NCBI GenBank assembly: GCA_009692265.1 | Contig: SHZM01000031.1 | Span: 1 to 41,114, forward strand | Direction: 5' to 3' | Length of the DNA stretch: 41,114 nt | Origin: Gammaproteobacteria bacterium | GTDB lineage: Bacteria; Pseudomonadota; Gammaproteobacteria; Ga0077536 | Shown: in pieces, positions 1 through 9,149 of the stretch | Numbering within the stretch: the first letter of the stretch is position 1 | Layout: every line of letters starts with the position of its first letter | The notes under the pieces: model-generated | The model's input: the letters and a program-made list of their open reading frames with translations, nothing else | What the model was told of the DNA's origin: nothing | Databases searched by the model: none | Translations under genes and position numbers: made by a program

Positions 1-149
1 ATTTGATCGTACGCTTTCACGTCACCGCCAAATTTCGACGCCATTACTTTCGTCAGCGCCGCTGTCAAAGTCGTCTTGCCGTGATCCACATGCCCTATCG
101 TCCCTACGTTAACGTGTGGCTTCGTTCGTTCAAATTTCTCCTTGGACAT
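1..149 (-). CDS. tuf: Elongation factor Tu, N-terminal fragment
   Basis: Only the first 49 codons lie in the window; the gene runs off the left edge. The translation starts [20 protein letters not shown] and continues through the P-loop [14 protein letters not shown], the signature of EF-Tu, the GTPase that carries aminoacyl-tRNA to the ribosome. The ATG is at 147-149 in minus-strand reading. It lies 73 nt downstream of tRNA-Thr, which matches the tyrU-glyT-thrT-tufB arrangement of Enterobacteria, so it is probably cotranscribed with the tRNAs. This could be either of two tuf copies; the second would lie elsewhere. Confidence 0.97.
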   Translation of the reverse strand, partial: MSKEKFERTKPHVNVGTIGHVDHGKTTLTAALTKVMASKFGGDVKAYDQ

Positions 150-222
150 CGTGCCGTTCTCCTACGAAAGTCTTGTCTAAACTTCAAGTCTGCTTTGATG
201 TTGCGGGCCAGACTGTGGTCAG

Positions 223-298
<76 letters not shown>

Positions 299-425
299 TA
301 AACGCCTACGCGCTACAATCTTCAAGAAAAACTACCAGCAACCTAAATTTAGCCCGCTTGCCGGGCAACCCATACCGGGTCGTACGCGAAACCAACTTTA
401 CCCCGTACCGGAGTTGAAAAGGGTA

Positions 426-499
<74 letters not shown>

Positions 500-541
500 C
501 AACTGTTTCGCCCCAACTGGTTCGACCACCGCCATCTCGTT

Positions 542-626
542 TGGTGGAGGGGGTAGGATTCGAACCTACGAAGGCAGAGCCGGCAGATTTACAGTCTGCT
601 CCCGTTGACCGCTTGGGTACCCCTCC
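542..626 (-). tRNA. tRNA-Tyr (GTA anticodon)
   Basis: An 85-nt class II tRNA with a long variable arm. The acceptor is GGAGGGG, the anticodon loop contains CTGTAAATC (anticodon GTA), the T-arm contains GGTTCGAATCC, discriminator A is followed by an encoded CCA. It is the first gene of the operon and lies just downstream of a recognisable promoter. Confidence 0.97.
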
Positions 627-642
627 AAAACGGTAGCCGGAA

Positions 643-671
643 ATTGTCGTAATTTAAGTAAGATGTGTCAA
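643..671 (-). promoter_or_regulatory. Sigma-70 promoter of the tRNA-tuf operon
   Basis: On the minus strand a perfect -35 box TTGACA (666-671) is separated by exactly 17 nt from GACAAT (643-648), a 4/6 match to TATAAT. A GC-rich discriminator-like stretch (TTCCGGCTACCG) follows, as is usual for stringently controlled tRNA promoters. The predicted start is about 10 nt upstream of tRNA-Tyr. Confidence 0.75.
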
Positions 672-785
672 TCGAAACAGGCGCTTTCGAACATGGACGG
701 TCTGAGGCCTTCGACACACCGGCGCGCGCTTCGCGCCAGGACGCCCGATATTTGAGTCAGTTTCGGAAACGCTGTATCGGTGACG

Positions 786-827
786 AAAAATTTGGATTGA
801 TTCTCACGTTACAAGAAAGAAATCAAT
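786..827 (-). terminator. Possible weak terminator after topA
   Basis: On the minus strand a 7-bp perfect inverted repeat (ATTGATT at 821-827, AATCAAT at 796-802) begins over the topA stop codon and is followed by a short T-run at 786-790. The stem is AU-rich and the loop long, so it may be weak or fortuitous. The rest of 627-785 contains only the tRNA promoter and a GC-rich hairpin near 721-737 without a T-run. Confidence 0.3.
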
Positions 828-3144
828 TAGTTGCCTTCTTTTTTCCACGTGTTGACCGACCAAACGACCGCCGCGGTTTACTTTCTGCTAGCAATGCGAC
901 CGCTGTCTCCACCGTCAATGCGCTTGGTTCGGAATCTTTCGGAAGACGAGCATTACGACTACCGTCTGTGACATACGGACCGAACCGACCATTCAAAACC
1001 CGGATTTCGGTGTCCGGGAAAGTTTTAATTTCTCGATTTTTATCCGCTAATTGCTTTTCTTCAATAAGCGCCAATGCTCGATCAAGCTCGATGCTATAAG
1101 GATCATCTTCCTTCTTAAGCGAGACGTACTTTGCACCATACTTTATGTACGGGCCAAATCTCCCGATTCCAACCAGCACATTTAGATCATCTGCAGTAAC
1201 TCCTAACTCGCGCGGGAGGCGAGCAAGTAGGATGGCGTCTTCGAGCGTGAGCGTGTCAAGTCTTTGTCCGGCCTTCAATCCAAAGAATTTAGGCTTTTCC
1301 ACGTCTTCCGCGGTCCCAAATAACACGTAAGGCCCGTACCTACCCATCCGAACCGACACTGGTTTCCCCGATGTGGGGTCGAGGCCGAGTTCACGGGATT
1401 GTGTTGCTTCTTTGCGAGAAACATTAAGTTCTTTGTCTCGCACCGTTGCATGAAACTCGGCCCAGAAGGCACGCAATACCGGCACCCAGTCACGTTCTCC
1501 GCGAGAGACTGCGTCCAACTCATCCTCAAGATTCGCAGTGAAGCGGTAATCGACATACCTGCTGAAATGACCAGTTAAAAACGTGCTTACAACCCGGCCG
1601 ATGTCGGTCGGACGGAAACGCTTTTTATCGAGTTCGACGTATTCTCGTTGCTGCAGCGTCGAAATAATTGAAGCGTAGGTGGATGGTCTTCCTATACCGT
1701 ACTCTTCGAGCGTTTTTACTAGCGTGGCTTCAGAAAAGCGCGGGGGAGGTTCAGTGAAGTGCTGCTCGGCGCGTATCGCTGACAGCGGCACACGTTGATT
1801 TAGTTCAAGCGGAGGCAGGGCCCCGTCTTCTTCGACTTGATCGTCAGTACTTTCCGCATAAACATTCAAAAATCCGGGAAACGCGACGGTAGTACCCGTT
1901 GCTCGAAATATTGCGTCGGTACCGCAACTTAAGTCTACCGCGACAGAATCCAATACCGCCGACGCCATCTGGCATGCGACTGTCCGCTTCCAGATGAGTT
2001 CATACAACTTGTACTGATCACCCGAAAGATACGGTTTCACCTCACTCGGAGTCCGCGATACCGCCGTCGGTCGGATCGCTTCATGCGCTTCCTGAGCATT
2101 TTTTGAATTTGTTTTGAACGTGGTGGGACGCGTAGGAACGTTTTCCTTACCAAATCTATCAAGTACGTAAGCACGAATTTCGTCGATTGCTTCGCGAGCT
2201 AGGTTTAGTGAGTCTGTACGCATGTAGGTGATCAAACCCTCCATGCCAGTGCCTATATCTATTCCTTCATAGAGCTGCTGCGCCACTCGCATGGCTCGTT
2301 GTGCGGTGAATCCAAGCTTTCGAACGGCTTCTTGTTGAAGAGTCGAAGTAATAAACGGTGGTGCTGGATTTCGCTTGCGCTGCTTGCGATCAATATTAGT
2401 GACCATGAGTGCGCCGCCCGCGATTCGTAGCAAGTCGTCGCGAATTGTATGCGCCTGTCGCTCATTATCGATCGTGAACTGGCTGATTTTTTCACCGCTA
2501 AGCTGCGAAAGCTTAGCGACGAACGTTTGGCCAGCTTCTTTCAAATCTGATTCGACTGTCCAGTATTCGCGCGCGATGAACTTGTCAATTTCATCTTCTC
2601 GCTCGCAAATCATTCGTAAGGCGGGACTTTGAACACGCCCGGCAGAAAGACCTCGTTTGATCTTCTTCCACAATAATGGTGAAAGGTTAAACCCGACCAG
2701 GTAATCCAGCGCCCGACGTGCCTGCTGCGCGTTGACCAGCGCCATGGAAATTTCACGAGGATTAGCGACTGCTTCTTGAATTGCTCGCTGCGTGATTTCG
2801 TGGAAAACAACTCGATTAACGGTTCGTGTTCCGAGCACTCCACGTTCCTTTAATAATTCAACGAGGTGCCAAGAGATCGCCTCACCCTCTCGATCCAAGT
2901 CTGTCGCAAGATAAATAGTCTTAGCTTTCTTAGCAGCCTTCGTTATCGCGTCAACGTGCTTACTGTTCTTTTCGAGCACCTCATATTGCATCGCGAATTC
3001 GTTATCTGTATCAACCGCGCCTTCCTTAGGACGCAAGTCTCGCACGTGCCCGTAGGACGCAAGCACTTCAAAATCTTCGCCTAAATACTTCTTGATCGTC
3101 CCTGCTTTCGCCGGCGATTCGACCACCATTAAATTTTTTGCCAT
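823..3144 (-). CDS. topA: DNA topoisomerase I (type IA)
   Basis: This 773-aa protein relaxes negatively supercoiled DNA by transient single-strand cleavage. The TOPRIM motif VVESPAKAGTIKKYLG is at the N-terminus (Glu9) and TDLDREGEAI at about 81-90. The catalytic tyrosine is Tyr307 in ITYMRTDS. The C-terminus carries three Topo-C repeats with the cores GRYGPYV, GRFGPYI and GRFGPYV and a basic tail. No paired-Cys zinc ribbons are visible, unlike the longer E. coli enzyme (865 aa). It is downstream of dprA on the same strand with a 95-nt gap; the topA/dprA pairing is common in proteobacteria. The start ATG is well supported by the MAKNLMVVESP N-terminus. Confidence 0.97.
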   Translation of the reverse strand: MAKNLMVVESPAKAGTIKKYLGEDFEVLASYGHVRDLRPKEGAVDTDNEFAMQYEVLEKNSKHVDAITKAAKKAKTIYLATDLDREGEAISWHLVELLKERGVLGTRTVNRVVFHEITQRAIQEAVANPREISMALVNAQQARRALDYLVGFNLSPLLWKKIKRGLSAGRVQSPALRMICEREDEIDKFIAREYWTVESDLKEAGQTFVAKLSQLSGEKISQFTIDNERQAHTIRDDLLRIAGGALMVTNIDRKQRKRNPAPPFITSTLQQEAVRKLGFTAQRAMRVAQQLYEGIDIGTGMEGLITYMRTDSLNLAREAIDEIRAYVLDRFGKENVPTRPTTFKTNSKNAQEAHEAIRPTAVSRTPSEVKPYLSGDQYKLYELIWKRTVACQMASAVLDSVAVDLSCGTDAIFRATGTTVAFPGFLNVYAESTDDQVEEDGALPPLELNQRVPLSAIRAEQHFTEPPPRFSEATLVKTLEEYGIGRPSTYASIISTLQQREYVELDKKRFRPTDIGRVVSTFLTGHFSRYVDYRFTANLEDELDAVSRGERDWVPVLRAFWAEFHATVRDKELNVSRKEATQSRELGLDPTSGKPVSVRMGRYGPYVLFGTAEDVEKPKFFGLKAGQRLDTLTLEDAILLARLPRELGVTADDLNVLVGIGRFGPYIKYGAKYVSLKKEDDPYSIELDRALALIEEKQLADKNREIKTFPDTEIRVLNGRFGPYVTDGSRNARLPKDSEPSALTVETAVALLAESKPRRSFGRSTRGKKKATN

Positions 3145-3239
3145 TTGATACTTGACCAGTGCTAAACTCGAGTTCGCGCTAACTTCATGAGCGACACGGT
3201 ATCACCGTACCTCGCGGTTGAGATATGCCACCGGGATTA

Positions 3240-4379
3240 CTAGGGACAGTGTCGGAGGGATACTGGGCGTTCGTAATAGCCACCTTCTAAGGTGCGGACG
3301 CGTCCAGCAAGCTCTAGCGCCAACAGGATGGAGGAAAGAATTTTATGCGTCAATCCAGTCCTCTCGAGCAAGATGTCGAGTCCAACTGGTTCGTGTCCAA
3401 GCGCCACTAATACCGCATCTGTGTTGGAATCGGTCGAAATTTCAGACCGTTCTGCTTCGGGGTGCTTCGGCGGCGGGAGAACGTTCAGATACTGTGGAAG
3501 GGCGTGAGCGGGAAGGCCGGCGATAACATCGGCCGCCGATTCTACGAGCTGGGCTCCCTGCTTAATCAACGCATGGCACCCTTTACTCATGGGGTTATTA
3601 GTCGAACCCGGGACGGCGAAAACTTCCCGCCCTTGTTCGAGGGCGCACTGTGCCGTAATCAATGACCCGCTTCGAAGATTTGCTTCTACAACCACCGTCC
3701 CGGCTGCGAGACCACTGATAATTCGGTTTCTCAATGGAAAATGATAGGCAATAGGCGGCGTACCGAGCGGGAATTCTGATATTAGTGCGCCTGATTCAGC
3801 AATCTCTGCAGCCAACCTAGCGTTTTGTCGCGGATAGATCCGATCAATGCCGCACCCGAATACCGCTAGCGTACCGCCGTGCTTGTCCATTGCGCCGCGA
3901 TGAGCGGCGGAATCAATTCCGCGTGCCATTCCACTCGTAATCAGAAACTTCGCACCACTAAGCTCAGCGCTTAACTGATACGCGAAGTCACGGCCTCCAG
4001 GTGTCGAATTGCGACTTCCGATTACCGCGACTTGAGATGCCGACAGGTGTGCAGAGTTCCCCGCAACAAACAAAATTGGCGGCGCGAACGGAATCGTCCT
4101 TAACAACGGAGGATAGTCGGGGTGCAGCGGCGTCAGGACCTTTCTCGCTGGCCCGAGCCAAGCTAAGGTTGCCTCCGCTAGTCGCCAATTTGGTGGTGCC
4201 GCGCCTAGTTTGCGCGCAAGCGCTTCAGTCGTTTTTTTAAGCCTAAAGGCAGGGACACCGCTTTGCGCGCGTTGTCGAAGTAGTGCGACCGAATCAGTGA
4301 GAGAACTTGGACTCAGGAACAGGACTGCGTGCAGCGCCAAGGCGCAGATTGCCAGCTCGATGTCCATTCCTTTGTCCAT
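3240..4379 (-). CDS. dprA: DNA-processing protein DprA (Smf)
   Basis: DprA binds incoming single-stranded DNA and loads RecA during natural transformation; many non-competent bacteria retain it. The Rossmann-like core shows VIGSRNSTPGGRDFA, ITSGMARGIDSAAHRGA and the downstream VVVEANLRSGSLITA and VFAVPGS motifs. A short N-terminal helical region and a C-terminal winged-helix segment (about the last 60 residues) complete the usual architecture, about 379 aa. I chose the ATG at 4377-4379. A TTG three codons upstream and an ATG four codons downstream are alternatives, and none has a good ribosome binding site. It lies between the LysM gene and topA. Confidence 0.95.
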   Translation of the reverse strand: MDKGMDIELAICALALHAVLFLSPSSLTDSVALLRQRAQSGVPAFRLKKTTEALARKLGAAPPNWRLAEATLAWLGPARKVLTPLHPDYPPLLRTIPFAPPILFVAGNSAHLSASQVAVIGSRNSTPGGRDFAYQLSAELSGAKFLITSGMARGIDSAAHRGAMDKHGGTLAVFGCGIDRIYPRQNARLAAEIAESGALISEFPLGTPPIAYHFPLRNRIISGLAAGTVVVEANLRSGSLITAQCALEQGREVFAVPGSTNNPMSKGCHALIKQGAQLVESAADVIAGLPAHALPQYLNVLPPPKHPEAERSEISTDSNTDAVLVALGHEPVGLDILLERTGLTHKILSSILLALELAGRVRTLEGGYYERPVSLRHCP

Positions 4380-4435
4380 CGCGCGCAATCATAGCCACAT
4401 TCAATCCGTATTACACCCTGATCTTGATTTGCCAG

Positions 4436-5608
4436 TTATGGATTGCGTACCTTGTCGTGAAGGTGGACTGGACGCTGAGTATTCATCACCAATCCAAAGC
4501 TCACCGCATCGAAGGCTCTGAACACTAAGAGTTCCCCGGCGCGTTCCTCAGGTAACTCGACGGTTACTGGAGTACCCCCTATAGGCTCGCCGAGGGCTTT
4601 ATCAACTGCTTGTTTAGATTCCCGAAAATCGTTAGCTACTTTGTCAAAAAAGCGCCCAACCGAAGACGTGTTTTCGGCTTCCGCCCGGCGAAAATCCTCT
4701 AGACGACGCTTAGCCGCCTGTTCAGTTCCGAGCTGATCTCTCACGACTTCCCCGGTCTGGAATATTGCCAAAACGTGACCAGGCGTAATGCCATCGGTGG
4801 CACCCTTATTGATAACCACCACGTTGTGTTGCCCGATTTGCGATACGCCATCGACAACCGAGATAATTCGACCGTCGATCGCGCCAGTTGGTGCATGCGG
4901 GACAAACTCTGGATATTCTTCGGCTTCTTGGACAAACAAGCGGTCGCCTTTAATTACCTCGCGATTCGACCACGTAATGGTAGCCGTAGAAACGTTATCG
5001 AATTTCGTGACCGAAGCGTCCGCAATATGTAACGCCTCATAGCCAAGTAAAGCTTGCGTGTCTGGGTCTCGATATTCGACTCCGGTTCTAAATATCGAAA
5101 AGCGATTGCTCGATGTGTCCTCGATTCCCCGAACGTAAATTTTGTAACCTGTCCCAGTCGCTAAATGTTCGTCCTGACTTCCAACGACATAGGCGGCGTG
5201 ATCGATTTCGTATGCCGTAACTACGCGGGGGCGGCTAAGAAACTGGTGAATCGCGTCTAATGGGATCGGCGGGATAGCGTCATCACGTTGGTACTCCCTA
5301 ACGGATGGGGATAGCTTGACCGAGCGGCTGCGGGCCAGACTCAAGATTGGTCTGCCGTCTCTGTACGATAGATGCACTTCGTCACCGGGATAAATTCGGT
5401 GCGGGTTTTCAATCTGTTGATTTGCTTCCCAAATATCAGGCCATTGCCATGGATACCGTAGGAAACGTCCAGCGATGTCCCATAAGGTGTCGCCTCTGAC
5501 TACGGTATAACTTGTTGGATGCTGCGGGTTTAGCTCAACATCGGCGGCACCTACAGCCCAAGCGACGAATAAGCTCAATAACATCGCCGGGATTATTTTT
5601 CCAATCAT
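4436..5608 (-). CDS. Secreted LysM-domain protein
   Basis: A 390-aa exported protein. The first ~21 residues form a signal peptide (MIGKIIPAMLLSLFVAWAVGA, cleavage likely before ADVEL). A single LysM domain follows at about residues 33-80 (YTVVRGDTLWDIAGRFL...PDIWEANQQI...YPGDEV), which binds peptidoglycan glycan strands. The remaining ~300 residues lack a catalytic domain I can name. Proteins of this kind commonly sit beside dprA/topA and divergent from def-fmt in gammaproteobacteria, but their role is not firmly known. It may tether or sense cell wall. Confidence 0.9.
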   Translation of the reverse strand: MIGKIIPAMLLSLFVAWAVGAADVELNPQHPTSYTVVRGDTLWDIAGRFLRYPWQWPDIWEANQQIENPHRIYPGDEVHLSYRDGRPILSLARSRSVKLSPSVREYQRDDAIPPIPLDAIHQFLSRPRVVTAYEIDHAAYVVGSQDEHLATGTGYKIYVRGIEDTSSNRFSIFRTGVEYRDPDTQALLGYEALHIADASVTKFDNVSTATITWSNREVIKGDRLFVQEAEEYPEFVPHAPTGAIDGRIISVVDGVSQIGQHNVVVINKGATDGITPGHVLAIFQTGEVVRDQLGTEQAAKRRLEDFRRAEAENTSSVGRFFDKVANDFRESKQAVDKALGEPIGGTPVTVELPEERAGELLVFRAFDAVSFGLVMNTQRPVHLHDKVRNP

Positions 5609-5684
5609 ATCAATACGCTTAACGAATACGCTTCATGTAGTTTAGCAGAATTAAACTGAAATTCGACAGATCCCTAAAATCGGG

Positions 5685-5704
5685 ACTGTTCTAGCGGGAA
5701 CAGT
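5685..5704. repeat. Inverted repeat between LysM gene and def
   Basis: ACTGTTC (5685-5691), a 6-nt spacer TAGCGG, and GAACAGT (5698-5704) form a perfect 7-bp inverted repeat in the 153-bp divergent region. It lies 58 nt upstream of the def ATG. It could be an operator half-site pair or a leader hairpin; there is no T-run to suggest a terminator. Confidence 0.45.
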
Positions 5705-5761
5705 TTGATAAATCATGGCCTTAGACCTATTCTGTTGCGGCACCCAATCACGACAGGCACC

Positions 5762-6265
5762 ATGCCAATTCTTGAGATTCTCCATTTCCCCGATCCCCGC
5801 TTGAGAACCAAGGCCCAAACCATCGCACACGTTAGCGACGAAGTTCGGGCGCTCGCCGCGTCGATGTTTGAAACAATGTACGCAGCTCCTGGGATCGGCC
5901 TCGCCGCTACTCAAGTTAATGTTCACAAGCGCCTGATAGTGCTTGATATTTCGGACGACAAACAGGATCCCTACTGTTTAATTAATCCTGAGTTGCGTGA
6001 AGTAAGCGGCGTGGCAAATTCGGAAGAAGGATGCCTGTCAGTACCAGACATCTTTGAAGAGGTAACGCGGTCGGAACGGATCCGCGTTCGCGCGCTTGAT
6101 CTGGCTGGTAATAAGCAGGAATTTGAGGCGTCTGGTCGTCTTGCCATTTGCATTCAGCATGAAATGGATCACCTAGAAGGTAAGTTGTTCGTCGATCGAC
6201 TTTCGTCGCTAAAACGTACGCGTATTCGAAAAAAGTTCGAAAAACAGCAACGAACGTCTAGCTGA
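5762..6265 (+). CDS. def: Peptide deformylase
   Basis: It removes the formyl group from the initiator methionine of nascent proteins. The 167-aa product has the three family motifs: GIGLAATQ (44-51), EEGCLSVP with metal ligand Cys91, and QHEMDHL with ligands His133 and His137 and catalytic Glu134. The open frame extends upstream to 5705, but the ATG at 5762 gives [15 protein letters not shown], the normal start and length of the family (E. coli 169 aa). It is the first gene of the def-fmt-rsmB run, and the operon promoter should be in the region divergent from the LysM gene. Confidence 0.97.
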   Translation: MPILEILHFPDPRLRTKAQTIAHVSDEVRALAASMFETMYAAPGIGLAATQVNVHKRLIVLDISDDKQDPYCLINPELREVSGVANSEEGCLSVPDIFEEVTRSERIRVRALDLAGNKQEFEASGRLAICIQHEMDHLEGKLFVDRLSSLKRTRIRKKFEKQQRTSS

Positions 6266-6301
6266 CCATCAAAACTGCGCTGCCGGTCGCCCGGTTATTT
6301 G

Positions 6302-7273
6302 ATGAAAGAGAACCTGCCTCTGAAAACACCGTCATCGCCGCTTCGCGTGATATTCGCCGGAACCCCGAAATTCGCGATTCCAACGCTTCGAGCGCTCTCC
6401 GAATCACCCTCAACAATTGTTGTTACGGTGTACACCCAACCAGATCGCGGCGCAGGCCGCGGACGTGGCGCGCGAATGTCAGCAGTAAAGCAATTCGCGC
6501 TTGAAAATAATGTGAATATCGAGCAACCACTCTCGTGGCGCGATCCGGAGGTACTCGATAAGTTCGCCAATTACGCACCCGATTTATTGGTCGTGGCCGC
6601 CTATGGGTTAATTCTCCCAGCTCAGGCTTTAGACCTTCCGACACTAGGGGCCATCAATGTCCATGCATCGATTCTCCCGCGCTGGCGGGGCGCTGCTCCA
6701 ATTCAGCGCGCGCTAATCGCTGGAGATGCCGAGACGGGAATCACGATCATGCGAGTAGTTCCCGAATTAGATGCCGGGCCTATGCTACTCACGAAAAACA
6801 TCACTGTTACGGACCAAGATACTTGTGGAACAGTAGAGCAAAGCCTAGCCGAACTTGGAGCGTGCGCAACATTAGAGACCATTACACTCCTGGTGAACGG
6901 TCGAACTAATCCAGTAATCCAAGACCCCAGTAAGGTGACTTACGCTGCCAAACTTACTCGCGAAGAACGCCAAATCGACTGGACACTGCCGGCAGCCGAC
7001 CTGGTTCGACGTATTCGTGCCTTCAACCCAGAACCGCTAGTAATCTGCGAGATTTTGGGCATCCCGATGAACGTATTAAGGGCCACGGCCGTCGATAGCA
7101 ATTCATGTGCGCAGCCGGGAACTGTAATAGCTTTCGCCCCTCAAGGAATTGATATTGCGACGGCGCAAGGGGCGTTACGCCTCCTGCAAATTCAACCACA
7201 AGGCAAGCGCTCGATGTCGGTGCGAGATTTTGTTAATGGCTACAGGCAAAAAATTAATCGTGGTGATCCGTGA
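6302..7273 (+). CDS. fmt: Methionyl-tRNA formyltransferase
   Basis: It formylates initiator Met-tRNA using 10-formyltetrahydrofolate, the step that deformylase later reverses. The product is 323 aa. The N-terminal formyltransferase domain starts VIFAGTPKFA and carries the family signature NVHASILPRWRGAAPIQRAL around residues 110-130. A smaller OB-like C-terminal domain follows (AKLTREERQIDW onward). The frame also opens one codon earlier with TTG, but the ATG at 6302 is the simpler start. It follows def by 36 nt, and its stop overlaps the GTG of rsmB, which indicates translational coupling. Confidence 0.97.
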   Translation: MKENLPLKTPSSPLRVIFAGTPKFAIPTLRALSESPSTIVVTVYTQPDRGAGRGRGARMSAVKQFALENNVNIEQPLSWRDPEVLDKFANYAPDLLVVAAYGLILPAQALDLPTLGAINVHASILPRWRGAAPIQRALIAGDAETGITIMRVVPELDAGPMLLTKNITVTDQDTCGTVEQSLAELGACATLETITLLVNGRTNPVIQDPSKVTYAAKLTREERQIDWTLPAADLVRRIRAFNPEPLVICEILGIPMNVLRATAVDSNSCAQPGTVIAFAPQGIDIATAQGALRLLQIQPQGKRSMSVRDFVNGYRQKINRGDP

Positions 7274-8589
7274 ACAAGTCGCCACGGGCGCGAATTGCGG
7301 AAATCTTGATGGCCGTCATCGTCGAGGGTAATACACTAGACACCAGCCTCGACGGCATGCGCGCGAAGAATCCCAACCCTACAACGTCCGCCTATATTCA
7401 AAACTCCGTGTACACAGTTATTCGCCGGTACTATGAGCTTGACTCGCTCTTAACTCGACTTATGGCGCGCCCGCTACGCAGTCGGGATCGCGTGATAAGA
7501 ATGCTACTCCTGGCTGGATTAAACGAACTCCTGTTCCTGAAAACACCCAATTACGCTGTCGTAGATGAATCGGTCTCCGCCTGCGCGGATCTCGACCGCG
7601 GTTGGGCTAAAGGCCTCGTCAATGGAATCTTGCGGTCAACCATAAGAAATCCTCCCTGCGAAAATTCATCGACAGCGGAGCCCGAATTGCGCTGGAACCA
7701 TTCCGGCTGGTTAGTAAGCGCGATCAGCCAGGATTGGCCAGAGTTTACCGAGCAAATCTTTGCCGCAAATAATACGCACCCGCCTTTTATAGTGCGTGTG
7801 AATCAAGCTCGAACAACGCGGGAGTGCTACTTGGAACTCCTTGCAAACTGTGGGATTTCTGCTCGGGCAGTCCAATATGCGCCTCTTGGTGTACATGTCT
7901 TAACGCCGTGTCCAGTTGAAGCGCTGCCAGGGTTTTCGGACGGCCTACTCTCCGTCCAGGACGAGGCGGCGCAGCTCGCCGCCCCCTTGCTGAATTGCGC
8001 TCCGACAGACCGCGTCCTTGACGCGTGCGCGGCGCCGGGTGGGAAGGCGACGCATCTCCTAGAAATGAATCCAGACCTTGACTTAACCGCAATCGATATC
8101 AGCACGCAACGCCTGAAAGACATTGAGGAAAACCTTTCACGTCTTGGGCTTCATTGTCGGGTTCGGCGAATTGATGCCAACCAACTTAAGGAAGAACGTC
8201 CGCGGCGCACTTTTGAGCGGATACTTTTGGACGCGCCGTGCTCGGGTCTAGGAGTCATTCGGCGTCATCCGGACATCAAACTTCACCGAACTCCGGACGA
8301 CCTGCCACGTGCAGCGGCTCAGCAATTACAATTGATCAAATCGTTATGGCCATTGCTGGTACCAGGCGGTGAACTGCTTTACGCCACGTGCTCACTGATG
8401 CGCGTCGAGAATGACGCGGTGATCGCGGCCTTTCTTGAAACCCAGAACAACTCCGCGGAAATCCGGGAAATCACCGAAAATTGGGGACGGGCAACAACTT
8501 TCGGCCGGCAAATCCTGCCTGGCGACCACAATATGGACGGGTTCTATTACGCCCGTATAGCCAAGCGTAGCGTGAGTAACTCACCGTGA
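7270..8589 (+). CDS. rsmB: 16S rRNA m5C967 methyltransferase RsmB
   Basis: RsmB (Sun/Fmu) methylates C967 of 16S rRNA. The N-terminal ~140 residues form a NusB-like RNA-binding domain. The C-terminal Rossmann methyltransferase domain has the SAM motif LDACAAPGGKATHLLEM and the two catalytic-cysteine motifs LDAPCSGLGVIRRHPDIK and LLYATCSL. The length, 439 aa, is normal. It starts at a GTG whose last two bases lie in the fmt stop codon, and its own TGA overlaps the GTG of the DUF4390 gene. Confidence 0.97.
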   Translation: MNKSPRARIAEILMAVIVEGNTLDTSLDGMRAKNPNPTTSAYIQNSVYTVIRRYYELDSLLTRLMARPLRSRDRVIRMLLLAGLNELLFLKTPNYAVVDESVSACADLDRGWAKGLVNGILRSTIRNPPCENSSTAEPELRWNHSGWLVSAISQDWPEFTEQIFAANNTHPPFIVRVNQARTTRECYLELLANCGISARAVQYAPLGVHVLTPCPVEALPGFSDGLLSVQDEAAQLAAPLLNCAPTDRVLDACAAPGGKATHLLEMNPDLDLTAIDISTQRLKDIEENLSRLGLHCRVRRIDANQLKEERPRRTFERILLDAPCSGLGVIRRHPDIKLHRTPDDLPRAAAQQLQLIKSLWPLLVPGGELLYATCSLMRVENDAVIAAFLETQNNSAEIREITENWGRATTFGRQILPGDHNMDGFYYARIAKRSVSNSP

Positions 8590-9149
8590 TGATCGTCCAC
8601 GTTAAGGTTTTACGAGCGCTGGCGATTTGCTTGGTATCAGTCCGGCTAGCTGCGGGTGCGGACGATGTCACGATTCAACGTATAAGCGGAAACGTGGTTG
8701 ACGGGTTTTATTACGTCGACGCGAGGATCTTGATCAATCTGAGCGCCGACGCGCGCGGAGCAGTCGAGAGTGGAGTGCCATTAACCTTTGCTTACGATTT
8801 TGTGATCGTGCATGAGCGACGCTTCCTCTGGGATGAGAACGTGCTATTACTACGAAGGACCTTTAATCTTGTGCGCCACGCACTAGCCGACAGCTACATA
8901 GTCACCGACACAGTTGCCGACAGCCATGTCGTGTCTCCGTCATTAGATGAAGCGCTCGAGGTGCTCGGTACCCTGTCAAGGATCGCAATTGGCAAGACAA
9001 GCGACTTCGGTCCCGCGCGAGCACTCGTTGGCCGCGCGCGCGCGCAACTAGACATTGAATCGTTACCGGCTCCATTGCGACCAATCGCCTACGTCTCTCC
9101 TAGCTGGCGACTAAAAAGTACCTGGCATGCCTGGGAACTTCTACGATGA
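8586..9149 (+). CDS. DUF4390 family protein, probably exported
   Basis: A 187-aa protein beginning with a hydrophobic segment (VLRALAICLVSVRLAAGA) that resembles a signal peptide. The rest fits DUF4390: an early VDGFYYVDARILINLS strand region, the YDFVIVHERRFLWDENV core and a C-terminal SPSWRLKSTWHAWEL. The function is unknown; it is typically found between rsmB and an NtrY-like kinase, as here. Start is GTG at 8586, followed directly by ATG at 8589; the GTG overlaps the rsmB stop. Its stop overlaps the ntrY ATG. It could be a periplasmic accessory to the kinase, but this is only inferred from position. Confidence 0.85.
   Translation: MMIVHVKVLRALAICLVSVRLAAGADDVTIQRISGNVVDGFYYVDARILINLSADARGAVESGVPLTFAYDFVIVHERRFLWDENVLLLRRTFNLVRHALADSYIVTDTVADSHVVSPSLDEALEVLGTLSRIAIGKTSDFGPARALVGRARAQLDIESLPAPLRPIAYVSPSWRLKSTWHAWELLR

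Noticed and set aside
721-737. GC-rich hairpin GGCGCG...CGCGCC as a terminator for topA
   Set aside because: No T-run follows on either strand.
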